Shown one piece after another: positions 25,973-34,279 of a stretch of DNA of 64,000 nucleotides (positions are counted from its first letter, which is position 1; each line of letters starts with the position of its first letter). The notes under the pieces are model-generated. The model worked only from the letters and a program-made list of their open reading frames with translations, did not search any database and had not been told where the DNA came from. The position numbers were made by a program, and so were the translations under genes. The stretch is from positions 36,439 through 100,438 of the forward strand of contig JAILCX010000021.1 of NCBI GenBank assembly GCA_024690205.1. Direction: 5' to 3'. Origin of the DNA: Lachnospiraceae bacterium. Lineage in GTDB: Bacteria > Bacillota > Clostridia > Lachnospirales > Lachnospiraceae.

Positions 25973-28753
25973 TTAAATGACGTTAAGCCCCTTACGGATG
26001 AGCTTAAATGTTACCGATTCAAGTTCAACTCCGCCAAGTGCAAAGTATATCCTCATAACATTGGGTTTGTTGAGGAAATCGTTGATTATGGTCTCCGAAA
26101 CTTCCTTCCCGTCACCTCTCATGTTAAGCGAAAGGATGGGTAGTGTCGCAACATATAAAACCGCAGGGAGCTGAGCGAGCTCGTTTCCAGGAAGTCCGCG
26201 TCCTTTCATCGTGACCTCGTATTTTCCAAGGTCGTTCAATTCGACGCCGAAATAATAATTTCCGCCCTTCTTGATCTCTATGTTACGAAGGTCTATCGTT
26301 CCTTCTCCGTCAATCTTTATGTATTCGATATCGGTTGCCTCATCTTCAAAGCCTTCTTCCGCACCGATTATCTCAACCTCAGGTTCTTCACCTGCCACAC
26401 GCAGGAATGCGGGAGTATCAAGAAGGAATGAGCAGACGTTCTTAGCAGTACGCTGCAATTCTCCGATCGTGAGCGTTCCTTTTTCAAGTGATTCCAAAGC
26501 ATTGTCACCGACATCTTCAATAGCCCCGGGAACGCAGCAGTAAAGATCGTTCTGCGCTCTTACCATTGCGGCAAAGTTCGTCTTGTCACAAGGCGTATCT
26601 TCATCGGAGATTCTCGCCCACCAGTCGGTCATAACGATCCCCTTAAAGCCCCACTGGCCTCTTAAGATCGTGGTGTTAAGATCATAACAGCCCGAAGTCC
26701 AAACACCGTTTATCTGGCAGTACGTCGTCATCACGGCATCTGCCTTTGCTTCTTTAACGGCCTTTTCAAAGCCCTTTAAATATATCTCTCTTAAAGCTCT
26801 TTCGGATACTCTCTGGTCAAGCTCCTGTCTGCCGGTTTCCTGATTGTTGCAGGCAAAGTGCTTAATAGATCCCGTCACACCGACGCTCTTTAAGCCGCGT
26901 ATCTGGCATGCTCCCATTGCTCCCGTAAGATAAGGATCTTCACTGAAATACTCAAAGTTCCTTCCGTTAAGAGGATGGCGGTGTATGTTCATTCCTGGTC
27001 CGAGTAATATATCAACTCTGTTCTTTATCATCTCTACGCCGAGTACTTTATAAAGCTCCTCAACCAAAGATGTATTAAACGTGCAGGCCATGAGTGTTCC
27101 GTTGGGAAGTGAAAAAGCTTTCATTCCGCTGTCAAGTCTCATTCCCGAAGGGCCGTCATCCATGCATCCAACGGGAACGCCCTTTTGACGGATCGCAGGT
27201 GATATTCCTCCGAATGCTGCTGCCGTACCGGGAGTTACCTGCTTCGAGCTCATGCCCTCACCGCGGATAAACGTGCAAAGTTCTTCTTTGTCAAACTGTG
27301 CGATAAAATCATCCATTTGGACTTTTTTATCTCTGACATCCTTAAGAACATAGCCCTTGTCTCCCGTAAAAGGAATATCCTTCGGAAGGCGGGCAGCTCT
27401 TCTTTGCTTTTGTGTATCTTTTCTTAAAGGAACATCTTCGTACGCGATTCTGACACTCGTGTCAGAATTATCATCTTTGGATGAGACCATCCTCTTAAAG
27501 GCCGTAACCGGTCCCATCGCATTTTCAAGCTGTTCAACCAGAATATCATTATCAAGGTCAAACGATCCCGCCAACACGGCATCTCTCACGTTTTTACCCG
27601 CATAGACTTCATACGTGCCTTTTTCAAGGACCCAGCCTGTCTGAAGGCCACACTTACCGGTTTCATCAAATGATGCAAATGCTTCAAACGGTATATCAAA
27701 AGAGACCGTCGCGCTCTCACCGGGCTTTAATTCAGATGTCTTTTCAAAAGCACAAAGAACTCTTGATGCTTTTCCCAAAAGTCCGTTCGGAGCCTTCATA
27801 TAAACCTGAACTACTTCCTTGCCGGAGCGGTTTCCGGTGTTTTTTACAACACTCTTTAACAAAACGCTCTTATCCTTTGGCACGGGCTTTTCGTTTGTGA
27901 TCTCAAAAGAAGTATATGAAAGACCGTATCCGAAAGGATAAACCACCTTATCCTTTGCAAATGTCTCAAAATATCTGTATCCGACGAAGATATCTTCTTC
28001 ATAGGTTGCGATCTTGGGATCTCCGAAGTTTTTATCAGAAGGATAATCCTCGATCTTTTTTGCCACGGTATCCGAGAGTCTTCCCGAAGGATTTACCGTT
28101 CCCGTGATAACGTCAACGGTTCCCAGTCCTCCGATCATGCCTCCCTGCCATGCATAGAGAACCGCATCGGGCTTGTACTCATCAACAAAGGACATATCTA
28201 TGACATTTCCGACGTTCAAAACAACCGTAACTTTATCAAATGCTGCCCTTACTTTTTTGAGCATGTTCTTTTCCTCTTCGGAAAGCAGATATGCTCCGGG
28301 CTCGTATTTATTGTCTATGTCTTCTCCTGCGGTCCTTGCGATGACTATGATCGCATACTCGGCATTTTCCGAAGCATCCTTTACAGTCTCATCCGAAAGA
28401 GGCATTTCTTTCTGGCTCCAGGGCTCGTTGGCCCAGCCCACGCCTTCTTCTATGGGGTTTTTAACCTCCCACTGTCTGTAGGCCTCTACCAGCTTTTCGT
28501 ATACTGAAAGCTTGCCTTCATTTTGTGCTTCATAAAGAGCGTCAAGTATACCCGTAACTTTGTTTACATTGACCATTCCACCGGAACCGGTGCCTGATTT
28601 GTAATAGTGAAGCTGCATCCTGCCAAAAACGGCAACCCTGCCGCCGCGTTTTACGGGCAGCGCATCGTTTTCATTCCTTAAAAGGACCTGACCTTCAGCC
28701 ACGGTTGCTCTTGCAAGTGCAGTGTACTTTTGATAATCCAGAACGTACTTCAT
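25973..28753 (-). CDS. Family 3 glycoside hydrolase (beta-glucosidase type), permuted domain order
   Basis: 926 residues without a signal peptide, so probably cytosolic. The order is inverted relative to most GH3 enzymes. The C-type alpha/beta domain comes first (~20-240; LLRNENDALPV, AGEDIDNKY, YPFGYGLSYTSFE at 272-284). A fibronectin-III-like domain follows (~290-400). Then the (beta/alpha)8 domain (~490-760) carries KHFACNNQETGR and the nucleophile region FKGIVMTDWW (D710). A ~140-residue C-terminal carbohydrate-module-like tail ends the protein. Inverted GH3 enzymes are known from Butyrivibrio fibrisolvens and Ruminococcus albus. Likely substrates are cello-oligosaccharides or beta-glucosides taken up by the cell. 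It lies in a co-directional run between a dCMP deaminase-like gene and the signalling operon. Confidence 0.95.
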   Translation of the reverse strand: MKYVLDYQKYTALARATVAEGQVLLRNENDALPVKRGGRVAVFGRMQLHYYKSGTGSGGMVNVNKVTGILDALYEAQNEGKLSVYEKLVEAYRQWEVKNPIEEGVGWANEPWSQKEMPLSDETVKDASENAEYAIIVIARTAGEDIDNKYEPGAYLLSEEEKNMLKKVRAAFDKVTVVLNVGNVIDMSFVDEYKPDAVLYAWQGGMIGGLGTVDVITGTVNPSGRLSDTVAKKIEDYPSDKNFGDPKIATYEEDIFVGYRYFETFAKDKVVYPFGYGLSYTSFEITNEKPVPKDKSVLLKSVVKNTGNRSGKEVVQVYMKAPNGLLGKASRVLCAFEKTSELKPGESATVSFDIPFEAFASFDETGKCGLQTGWVLEKGTYEVYAGKNVRDAVLAGSFDLDNDILVEQLENAMGPVTAFKRMVSSKDDNSDTSVRIAYEDVPLRKDTQKQRRAARLPKDIPFTGDKGYVLKDVRDKKVQMDDFIAQFDKEELCTFIRGEGMSSKQVTPGTAAAFGGISPAIRQKGVPVGCMDDGPSGMRLDSGMKAFSLPNGTLMACTFNTSLVEELYKVLGVEMIKNRVDILLGPGMNIHRHPLNGRNFEYFSEDPYLTGAMGACQIRGLKSVGVTGSIKHFACNNQETGRQELDQRVSERALREIYLKGFEKAVKEAKADAVMTTYCQINGVWTSGCYDLNTTILRGQWGFKGIVMTDWWARISDEDTPCDKTNFAAMVRAQNDLYCCVPGAIEDVGDNALESLEKGTLTIGELQRTAKNVCSFLLDTPAFLRVAGEEPEVEIIGAEEGFEDEATDIEYIKIDGEGTIDLRNIEIKKGGNYYFGVELNDLGKYEVTMKGRGLPGNELAQLPAVLYVATLPILSLNMRGDGKEVSETIINDFLNKPNVMRIYFALGGVELESVTFKLIRKGLNVI

Positions 28754-28791
28754 GTAATCCCCATCCCCTGTTTTTATAGTTTTATAGTTTT

Positions 28792-29283
28792 TTAGTATCC
28801 TCTTACTCCTTCAAGCGACTCGTCGTTATCTATCCAGTCCTGTACGAGGATCATTCTGTACTCGTCCTTTGTGTCGCGAACAAATACTCTCTTTATTCCC
28901 GCGTTAATGATCTGTCTTTTGCACATCGAGCAGCTGTTGGAATTTGCTATATACTCGCCGGTTACCGCATCCGTCCCTGCAAGGTACATATCAGCTCCCA
29001 GCATCTGTGATCTTGAAGCTGAGATTATGGCATTTGCCTCGGCGTGTACCGAGCGGCAAAGTTCATATCGCTCTCCCCTGGGGATATTGAGTTCGTTGCG
29101 GATGCAGGTCCCGATATCCGAGCAATTCTTTCTGCCTCTCGGTGCTCCGACGTAGCCGGTTGATACGACCTCGTCATTATTGACAATCACGGCACCGTAT
29201 TTTCTTCTTAAACAGGTTCCGCGCTGGGACACAGTCTCAGCAAGGTCAAGGTAATAGTTTATCTTATCTCGTCTTTCGTTCAT
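28792..29283 (-). CDS. dCMP deaminase-like zinc cytidine deaminase family protein
   Basis: 163 residues. Zinc-binding motif HAEANAI with catalytic Glu, and the Cys pair NSCSMCKRQIINAG. The usual Pro of PCxxC is replaced by Ser. Other conserved parts: GTCLRRKYGAVIVNND, GYVGAPRGRKNC and a four-Cys-rich insert typical of deoxycytidylate deaminases. Expected reaction: dCMP to dUMP, feeding thymidylate synthesis (thyA lies at 56256). ComEB-type proteins share the fold. The start has GAGG upstream. It follows the MraY-like gene by 13 bases. Confidence 0.9.
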   Translation of the reverse strand: MNERRDKINYYLDLAETVSQRGTCLRRKYGAVIVNNDEVVSTGYVGAPRGRKNCSDIGTCIRNELNIPRGERYELCRSVHAEANAIISASRSQMLGADMYLAGTDAVTGEYIANSNSCSMCKRQIINAGIKRVFVRDTKDEYRMILVQDWIDNDESLEGVRGY

Positions 29284-29296
29284 TTTTAACCTCTTT

Positions 29297-30265
29297 TTAT
29301 CTCAGGAAAAGATATATGAAAGCAATGCTTATCACCATTTGAAGAAGTGCAAATCTCATGACTACCTGTCCGTTTGACCATGCGGGCTTAAGATTCTTGC
29401 GTACATGGTCATGAAGCGGAGTTCTTAATTCTTTCATGGGATTCCACTTAAAGAGTTTTATGCATGTGATCTTGAAAAGGCCCAAGCCTCCGTCAAGTAT
29501 CAAAACGATGGCAAACGGAATATAAAGAAACGGGAACCGGCTCTTTAATGCAACAATGCTTATGAACATTCCCATTGCACGGGAACCGGCATCACCCATC
29601 AAAAGAATGCTGGGGCCTGCGTTAAACCAAAGATATGCAAGTATAACGATCATGAAATACATGATTACATATACAAACTGCGAATAAGCCTCAACGGTAA
29701 GATCGGCTATGTAGAAACTTAACAGTGTAACAACGACCAAAGTGCCCGAAAGACCGTCCACTCCGTCGGCACAGTTTGTTACATTAACGGACGCCCAAAC
29801 AAGTATCACGCTGAGAACAAAAAACAGCCATACCGGCATGGTAATGGTGAATTCATAGTTTCCGAATCCGAACGTAGTTCCGTTATAATGCACATATGTG
29901 AAGGCCAGGGCCAACGCGACAAAAAGATCAAGTATCCCCTTTTTCAGGCGTCCCCACGGCATTTTAGACCTGTCATCAAGGTAGCCTGTTATCATCTCAA
30001 CTATTACAAGCAGGATGTATATGGAATGCTCTATCGTGACCGGAGCAAAAAGCAGTGCACCCAGTGCAAAGCTCAGAATAAAAATGATACCCGCTCCTTT
30101 GGGTTTGCCTTTTGAAAGCTTTCCTTCCACGGCAAATTCCCTTCCCATATCTGCAGGAAGAAGATCTTTAAACACGACCATTCCTCCGAATGTGATGGAA
30201 AAAGTAAAGATGATACCCAAAGCCAGCATGACATTCGGATATTGCTTGAAAAGATGATAGATCAC
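29297..30265 (-). CDS. MraY-like polyprenyl-phosphate phospho-sugar transferase
   Basis: 322 residues with about ten membrane helices. Signatures of the MraY/WecA/TagO superfamily: DDRSKMPWGRLKKG (first Asp pair region), NCADGVDGLSG (NxxxxxDGxxGL), GDAGSRAMGMFI, and a final HDHVRKNLK His loop as in MraY. It would load a phospho-sugar from a UDP-sugar onto undecaprenyl phosphate. The HDH loop and ADGVDGL favour MraY (lipid I synthesis) over TagO. However, the gene is away from any dcw cluster, next to rnhA, so it may be a second copy or a variant. Start is GTG at 30265 with AGGGAG eight bases upstream. The gap to rnhA is 22 bases. Confidence 0.85.
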   Translation of the reverse strand: MIYHLFKQYPNVMLALGIIFTFSITFGGMVVFKDLLPADMGREFAVEGKLSKGKPKGAGIIFILSFALGALLFAPVTIEHSIYILLVIVEMITGYLDDRSKMPWGRLKKGILDLFVALALAFTYVHYNGTTFGFGNYEFTITMPVWLFFVLSVILVWASVNVTNCADGVDGLSGTLVVVTLLSFYIADLTVEAYSQFVYVIMYFMIVILAYLWFNAGPSILLMGDAGSRAMGMFISIVALKSRFPFLYIPFAIVLILDGGLGLFKITCIKLFKWNPMKELRTPLHDHVRKNLKPAWSNGQVVMRFALLQMVISIAFIYLFLR

Positions 30266-30287
30266 TTTTATTCTCCCTTATGTTTAT

Positions 30288-30749
30288 TCAAAGCCCGAGA
30301 GCTTCTCTTGCAAGTTTATCGGCCATATCGTTATATTTATCTCCGCTGTGTCCGGTGACTTTTATAAACTTTATGCTGACCGTTTTTCTGGCCTCGTTAT
30401 AGAAATTAACGTAAGCCCTTGTTCCTTCCTTTTTGGTCTTCCATTCACCCAGGGGCCATTTTGAGATTCCCTCGTAATCGTGAAATATCGTTATCGATGG
30501 GATCTTGTAATCGAGGGCATACTGCATGGCCGCGCAGGCTCCCATTATCTCCCCCGCAACATTCCACATGGACTTAAGCTCAGGATCCGAGAATCTGTCC
30601 GAGAATTCCTCCACGCTTCCGTCCTTATTTAAAACGACCATTCCGTATGCATATTCTTCGGTTTCCTTGTTGTAACTGCCGTCAACATAGATATGTACCG
30701 AATCATCGTTTTCGTCCCTGTCAAGAAAGGATCTTATTTTGATTTCCAT
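30288..30749 (-). CDS. rnhA: Ribonuclease HI family protein
   Basis: 153 residues. It degrades the RNA strand of RNA-DNA hybrids. Catalytic residues are visible in order: Asp in IYVDGSYN, Glu in VAGEIMGACAA, Asp in IFHDYEGISKW, and the last Asp in NDMADKLAREAL. His of VTGHSGDKYN is also present. The spacing fits the shorter viroplasmin/RNase HI class. There is no ribosome-binding sequence before the ATG; instead a promoter -10 box ends just eight bases upstream of it, which suggests a leaderless message. First gene of the long co-directional run reaching to 18287. Confidence 0.9.
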   Translation of the reverse strand: MEIKIRSFLDRDENDDSVHIYVDGSYNKETEEYAYGMVVLNKDGSVEEFSDRFSDPELKSMWNVAGEIMGACAAMQYALDYKIPSITIFHDYEGISKWPLGEWKTKKEGTRAYVNFYNEARKTVSIKFIKVTGHSGDKYNDMADKLAREALGL

Positions 30750-30756
30750 AAAGGAT

Positions 30757-30785
30757 ATTGTACCATTTTACGCATTTAACGGCAA
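30757..30785 (-). promoter_or_regulatory. Promoter of rnhA and probably of the run downstream
   Basis: Minus-strand TTGCCG (plus 30780-30785), 17-base spacer, TACAAT (plus 30757-30762). Seven bases then separate the -10 from the rnhA ATG. It lies just past the terminator of the preceding transcript. Confidence 0.6.
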
Positions 30786-30787
30786 TA

Positions 30788-30818
30788 AAAATCCCGATCC
30801 TCAAGGGATCGGGATTTT
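30788..30818 (-). terminator. Terminator of the GntR-ABC operon
   Basis: 13-bp perfect stem AAAATCCCGATCC / GGATCGGGATTTT with a TCAAG loop. In the minus direction the stem ends in a T run and continues TTATTG. It lies 20 bases past the permease stop. Confidence 0.85.
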
Positions 30819-30837
30819 GTTATTTGCAAGCCGGATT

Positions 30838-32946
30838 TTAAAGGTCCGTAAGCTCTTTTACCCATTCGGGAACATCTCCCGTGAACCTGAACATGAATGA
30901 CTCGCCTTTTCTTGAATATTCATATTCGTTATTAAAGAATGCCATTACCGAGTAACCGTCTCCTTCACTGGATCCTTCCCATACCTTGTAAAGGTTTGAA
31001 GGAACGGTGTTCTTAAGAATTTCCTTTATGTCTTCGGGATCTTCTATCGTTTCCGAAACCGAGGGGTCTCCGTAATACTCTCCTCCGTTTTCCCATACTT
31101 CGTTGTGATAATTTGTTACGATAACTCTGTCAACATCAGCGGCATCAAATTCCGCCGCAAGATAACTTCCGTCCTTTTTGACAGCATTTATGGTAGCCTT
31201 GAAATTTTCATATACGGGAAGCTGATAGGTCAAGCCTCCATTCATCGTAAAATTCAGAACTCCGCACGGGAACTGTCCGTAGCCCAGACTGTAATCAAAA
31301 GCTTCCGCATCGTCGAGCCAAAGATCTATGATATCCGAGGGATTCATGCTTACCGGCTCTGAGCCTACTCCGTTTGAATAGGAAACAGCTGCGTTTATCT
31401 TGTCCAGTTTATCCTTTTGAGCGACTGATGCAAAGGTATTTTCAAGGAATCCGTCGTTTTTAACAATACGGTTCAAAAGTTCCAAGGATTCGGCATCATC
31501 AAGGTCTACCCTTATGGATCTAGTGACTTTGCGACCGCTCTTTAATCTGTAAAGAACGCTTATGTTCGTAGAGTTTATAAGTGTATCATCTTCTAACAGG
31601 GCTTTTTCGTTACAGATCCCGGCAAGTCTTGATATTGCTTCGCAATCATTAAGGAACATGTGCTCCTTTTTGTAAGAAGACGAATTGATCCAGCGTATGC
31701 CCTGATACATTGACATATCCTCTCCGTCCGGTCCTTCGATCTCATAAAAGTCACTATACATATTGGTATTTGTTTCAACGGCATATGATTCTATATCGCC
31801 ACTTTTAGGAACATAACGGTCATATCCCGTAAGGTCGAAAAAGTATATGACCAGAACAGCTATCGCAATAAGAGCTCCGAGTCCCGTTGACCTCAAAGAC
31901 TTAAATGCTGCTCTTATATCAAACGAATATATCGCTTCGATCATAAATCCGGCAAGGATCGCCGTAATGATTGCCGATACGACCATTATCCATTTACTCT
32001 GTGCGGATGTCTGGTACGTAATCATGGAAACAACAATCGCAGCTGCGGGGATAAGGATAAGCTTTACTATCGTCCTTATTGACTTAGACCATATTGCCTT
32101 ATGCATCGCCTCCGCAGGACGCTTAATAAAGCAGACATATGAAAGCACCGTAAGTATTACGGCAGCTACAGCCCACCATATCAAAGAAGGAAGGATCATC
32201 GCCATTTCCTTTGCGATATCATTTAACTCTTTGATCTGGTAACTAAAGTCCTGAGTGTATAAAAATGGGGCAAGCAGCTTTCCGTTATCCGCAAAATAGG
32301 CATCTGCGCTCTTAAAGAAAAGGTACTTCATCTCCTCAAGCGAACTAACAATAAGATAGGGGCCAAAAGAAACTGCCATAACTCCCCCGAATGCCACAAA
32401 CATATTTCCGGTAAGACAGATGCATACGATCGTAAGATTGTAATATATCAAAAAAACGATCGTGTTAAGTATAAACGTGATCACGCATTCCTTTGCCGCA
32501 AGCGCAGTAAAGTATCCCCATCCCGTGCTTATCGCTACCGAAAGAAGAGTGCATACAAGATACGGAATCAGACATATGATGACGCCCGAAACATACTCGG
32601 ATGCATACATTTTTTTTGCTTTTACAGGAAGCGACTTAATAAGGTCTACCTTGCTCCTGTTGTTAAGGAAACTGAAAATCCCTATGGCAAAAACCACGCC
32701 AAGTGCGCAGAATATCAGCGATTCCCTGTATCCCAGAGCATCACATACCGCTTCCTTCATCTGATAACCAAATATACGTTTTTGAACAGGTGTCTCGGTG
32801 GGATACCATGCCAATATCCTGTTAAGGTAAATGATAAGGACAGCCGGATACATTAGAAGCATCGTAAGAATACTGAGTATCCACATCCATATCTTTTGCT
32901 TTGAATCTATTCCGTTTTTAGCCGAGAAGGATCTTTTTGATGTCAT
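30838..32946 (-). CDS. ABC transporter permease with C-terminal extracytoplasmic domain
   Basis: 702 residues from ATG 32946. About ten membrane helices lie in residues ~20-375 in two groups. A ~320-residue non-membrane C-terminal part follows (GYDRYVPKSGDIESYAVET onward), rich in acidic residues and probably extracytoplasmic. This layout fits the ABC-2-like permeases partnered with YtrA regulators in clostridia; I associate the C-terminal part with DUF6449, with moderate certainty. A GTG 21 bases further upstream opens the same frame, but GGAGG lies within that extension, nine bases before ATG 32946, so the shorter start is better. It overlaps the ATPase gene by 29 bases. Substrate unknown. 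Confidence 0.82.
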   Translation of the reverse strand: MTSKRSFSAKNGIDSKQKIWMWILSILTMLLMYPAVLIIYLNRILAWYPTETPVQKRIFGYQMKEAVCDALGYRESLIFCALGVVFAIGIFSFLNNRSKVDLIKSLPVKAKKMYASEYVSGVIICLIPYLVCTLLSVAISTGWGYFTALAAKECVITFILNTIVFLIYYNLTIVCICLTGNMFVAFGGVMAVSFGPYLIVSSLEEMKYLFFKSADAYFADNGKLLAPFLYTQDFSYQIKELNDIAKEMAMILPSLIWWAVAAVILTVLSYVCFIKRPAEAMHKAIWSKSIRTIVKLILIPAAAIVVSMITYQTSAQSKWIMVVSAIITAILAGFMIEAIYSFDIRAAFKSLRSTGLGALIAIAVLVIYFFDLTGYDRYVPKSGDIESYAVETNTNMYSDFYEIEGPDGEDMSMYQGIRWINSSSYKKEHMFLNDCEAISRLAGICNEKALLEDDTLINSTNISVLYRLKSGRKVTRSIRVDLDDAESLELLNRIVKNDGFLENTFASVAQKDKLDKINAAVSYSNGVGSEPVSMNPSDIIDLWLDDAEAFDYSLGYGQFPCGVLNFTMNGGLTYQLPVYENFKATINAVKKDGSYLAAEFDAADVDRVIVTNYHNEVWENGGEYYGDPSVSETIEDPEDIKEILKNTVPSNLYKVWEGSSEGDGYSVMAFFNNEYEYSRKGESFMFRFTGDVPEWVKELTDL

Positions 32947-33823
32947 ATCCGGCCACCTCCGTTTCACTTATGAATATCTCTTCCAGTGTAAGGGGAAGAA
33001 CTTCATAGAATATCGTATCTACGCTTGAAAATCTTGCCATGGCTTCTTCTCGGGTGGTTCTTAACGTGAACGTATAAAGCTGTCCGCGCTTGTTTTCGTT
33101 TGCTATCTCCACTCCGTTTAAGGCCTTTTCTTTGTCGGCTTCATCCTTAAATACACACTGTACTTTCTGGATATTGAGTTTCATATCCTCAAGGTCCTTT
33201 GAAAGAAGGATGCCTCCCTGATGAAGCAATCCGATGTGATCGCATATATCCTCAAGCTCGCGAAGGTTATGCGAAGCGATCACGGGAGTCAGCTTGCGAT
33301 CCTCGATCTCTTTTGCAAGCATACTTTTTATTGCCTGTCTCATAACGGTATCGAGTCCGTCAAATGTTTCATCACATAAAAGATATTTTGTTTTTGAACA
33401 TATGCCGAGCAGCATGGCAAGCTGCTTTTTCATTCCCTTGGAATAAGTGTTGATCTTACGGTCTTTATCAAGTCTAAATGCCTCAATGTATTTGCCATAG
33501 GCATCCATGTCGAAGGAATCATACAGCCCGGCGTAATACTCACCCATCGTCTGGGCCGTCGAATTAGGCCAGAAATACGGTTCATCTGAAATGAAAAAGA
33601 CGTTTTTCTTAACCTCCGGATTGTCGTATATCTCATTACCGTCAATGAGCGCTATTCCGCTTTCCTGCTTGTAAACGCCCGAAAGGATCCTTAAGATAGT
33701 ACTTTTTCCGGCGCCGTTCGTACCTATAAGGCCGAACACCTCTGCTTCTTTGATATCAAAGGATACATTATCGACTGCTTTGATATCATCAAAGCTTTTG
33801 TTTAATTCTTTGATCTCTATCAT
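32918..33823 (-). CDS. ABC transporter ATP-binding protein
   Basis: 301 residues. Walker A GTNGAGKST at ~35-43, Q-loop region, signature YSKGMKKQLAML (a KG variant of LSGGQ often seen in YtrB-type ATPases), Walker B YLLCDETFDGLD, and the H-loop in VIASHNLREL. The C-terminal ~90 residues are a divergent tail. It pairs with the permease that overlaps its 3' end, and follows the GntR regulator by 12 bases. Such GntR/YtrA-linked transporters respond to cell-wall-active compounds in Bacillus and relatives; here this is inference. Confidence 0.93.
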   Translation of the reverse strand: MIEIKELNKSFDDIKAVDNVSFDIKEAEVFGLIGTNGAGKSTILRILSGVYKQESGIALIDGNEIYDNPEVKKNVFFISDEPYFWPNSTAQTMGEYYAGLYDSFDMDAYGKYIEAFRLDKDRKINTYSKGMKKQLAMLLGICSKTKYLLCDETFDGLDTVMRQAIKSMLAKEIEDRKLTPVIASHNLRELEDICDHIGLLHQGGILLSKDLEDMKLNIQKVQCVFKDEADKEKALNGVEIANENKRGQLYTFTLRTTREEAMARFSSVDTIFYEVLPLTLEEIFISETEVAGYDIKKILLG

Positions 33824-33835
33824 GTCTTTACCCTG

Positions 33836-34189
33836 CTATATGGATTCAACCATATCCTTTATCTCTTTTTTTGTGACTCCGTACCCGAGAGCCTCCCTGG
33901 TTTCCTCGGCGATCCTCATCAGGCAGTTTTTCTTCCGCTCATCGAGCAATGCTTTGGGATCCTTTATGAATATCCCTCTGCCTTTGACGGAATATGTGTA
34001 TCCCCGCCGTTCAAGCTCCATGTAAGCTTTTTGAATCGTGTTGGGATTTATCGACAGTTCCATCGCCAGGTTTCTTACGGAAGGCATCTGGGAATCGGCG
34101 GTCAGGACACCCTTTAATATAAGCTCGGAAAAGCGCTCAACTATCTGCTCATATATAGGGCGGGCATCCTTGTAATCAATTACGATCAT
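33836..34189 (-). CDS. GntR family regulator, YtrA subfamily
   Basis: 117 residues, the short YtrA length. The winged helix-turn-helix covers ~10-80: PIYEQIVERFSELILKGVL, QMPSVRNLAMELSINPNTIQKAY, ELERRGYTYSVKGRGIFI. A ~35-residue helical dimerisation tail follows. YtrA proteins repress the ABC operon in which they sit. That fits this case: an 8-bp inverted repeat overlaps the -10 of the gene's own promoter (34218-34240), and the ATPase and permease follow directly. AGGAGG lies nine bases before the ATG. Confidence 0.93.
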   Translation of the reverse strand: MIVIDYKDARPIYEQIVERFSELILKGVLTADSQMPSVRNLAMELSINPNTIQKAYMELERRGYTYSVKGRGIFIKDPKALLDERKKNCLMRIAEETREALGYGVTKKEIKDMVESI

Positions 34190-34217
34190 CCGATGTACAC
34201 CTCCTATTGTGTTATAT

Positions 34218-34240
34218 CTGTACTATTCATGCTAGTACAG
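34218..34240. promoter_or_regulatory. Likely operator of the GntR/YtrA regulator
   Basis: Perfect inverted repeat CTGTACTA - 7 bases - TAGTACAG covering the -10 box of the operon promoter. Position and symmetry fit autorepression by the dimeric GntR protein encoded next to it. Confidence 0.65.
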
Positions 34241-34257
34241 TCAGGTCGTGATGTCAA
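34229..34257 (-). promoter_or_regulatory. Promoter of the GntR-ABC operon
   Basis: Minus-strand consensus TTGACA (plus 34252-34257), 17-base spacer, TAGCAT (plus 34229-34234), 40 bases upstream of the ATG at 34189. Confidence 0.65.
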
Positions 34258-34279
34258 CTGTTTTGTGAAATAAATTTTT

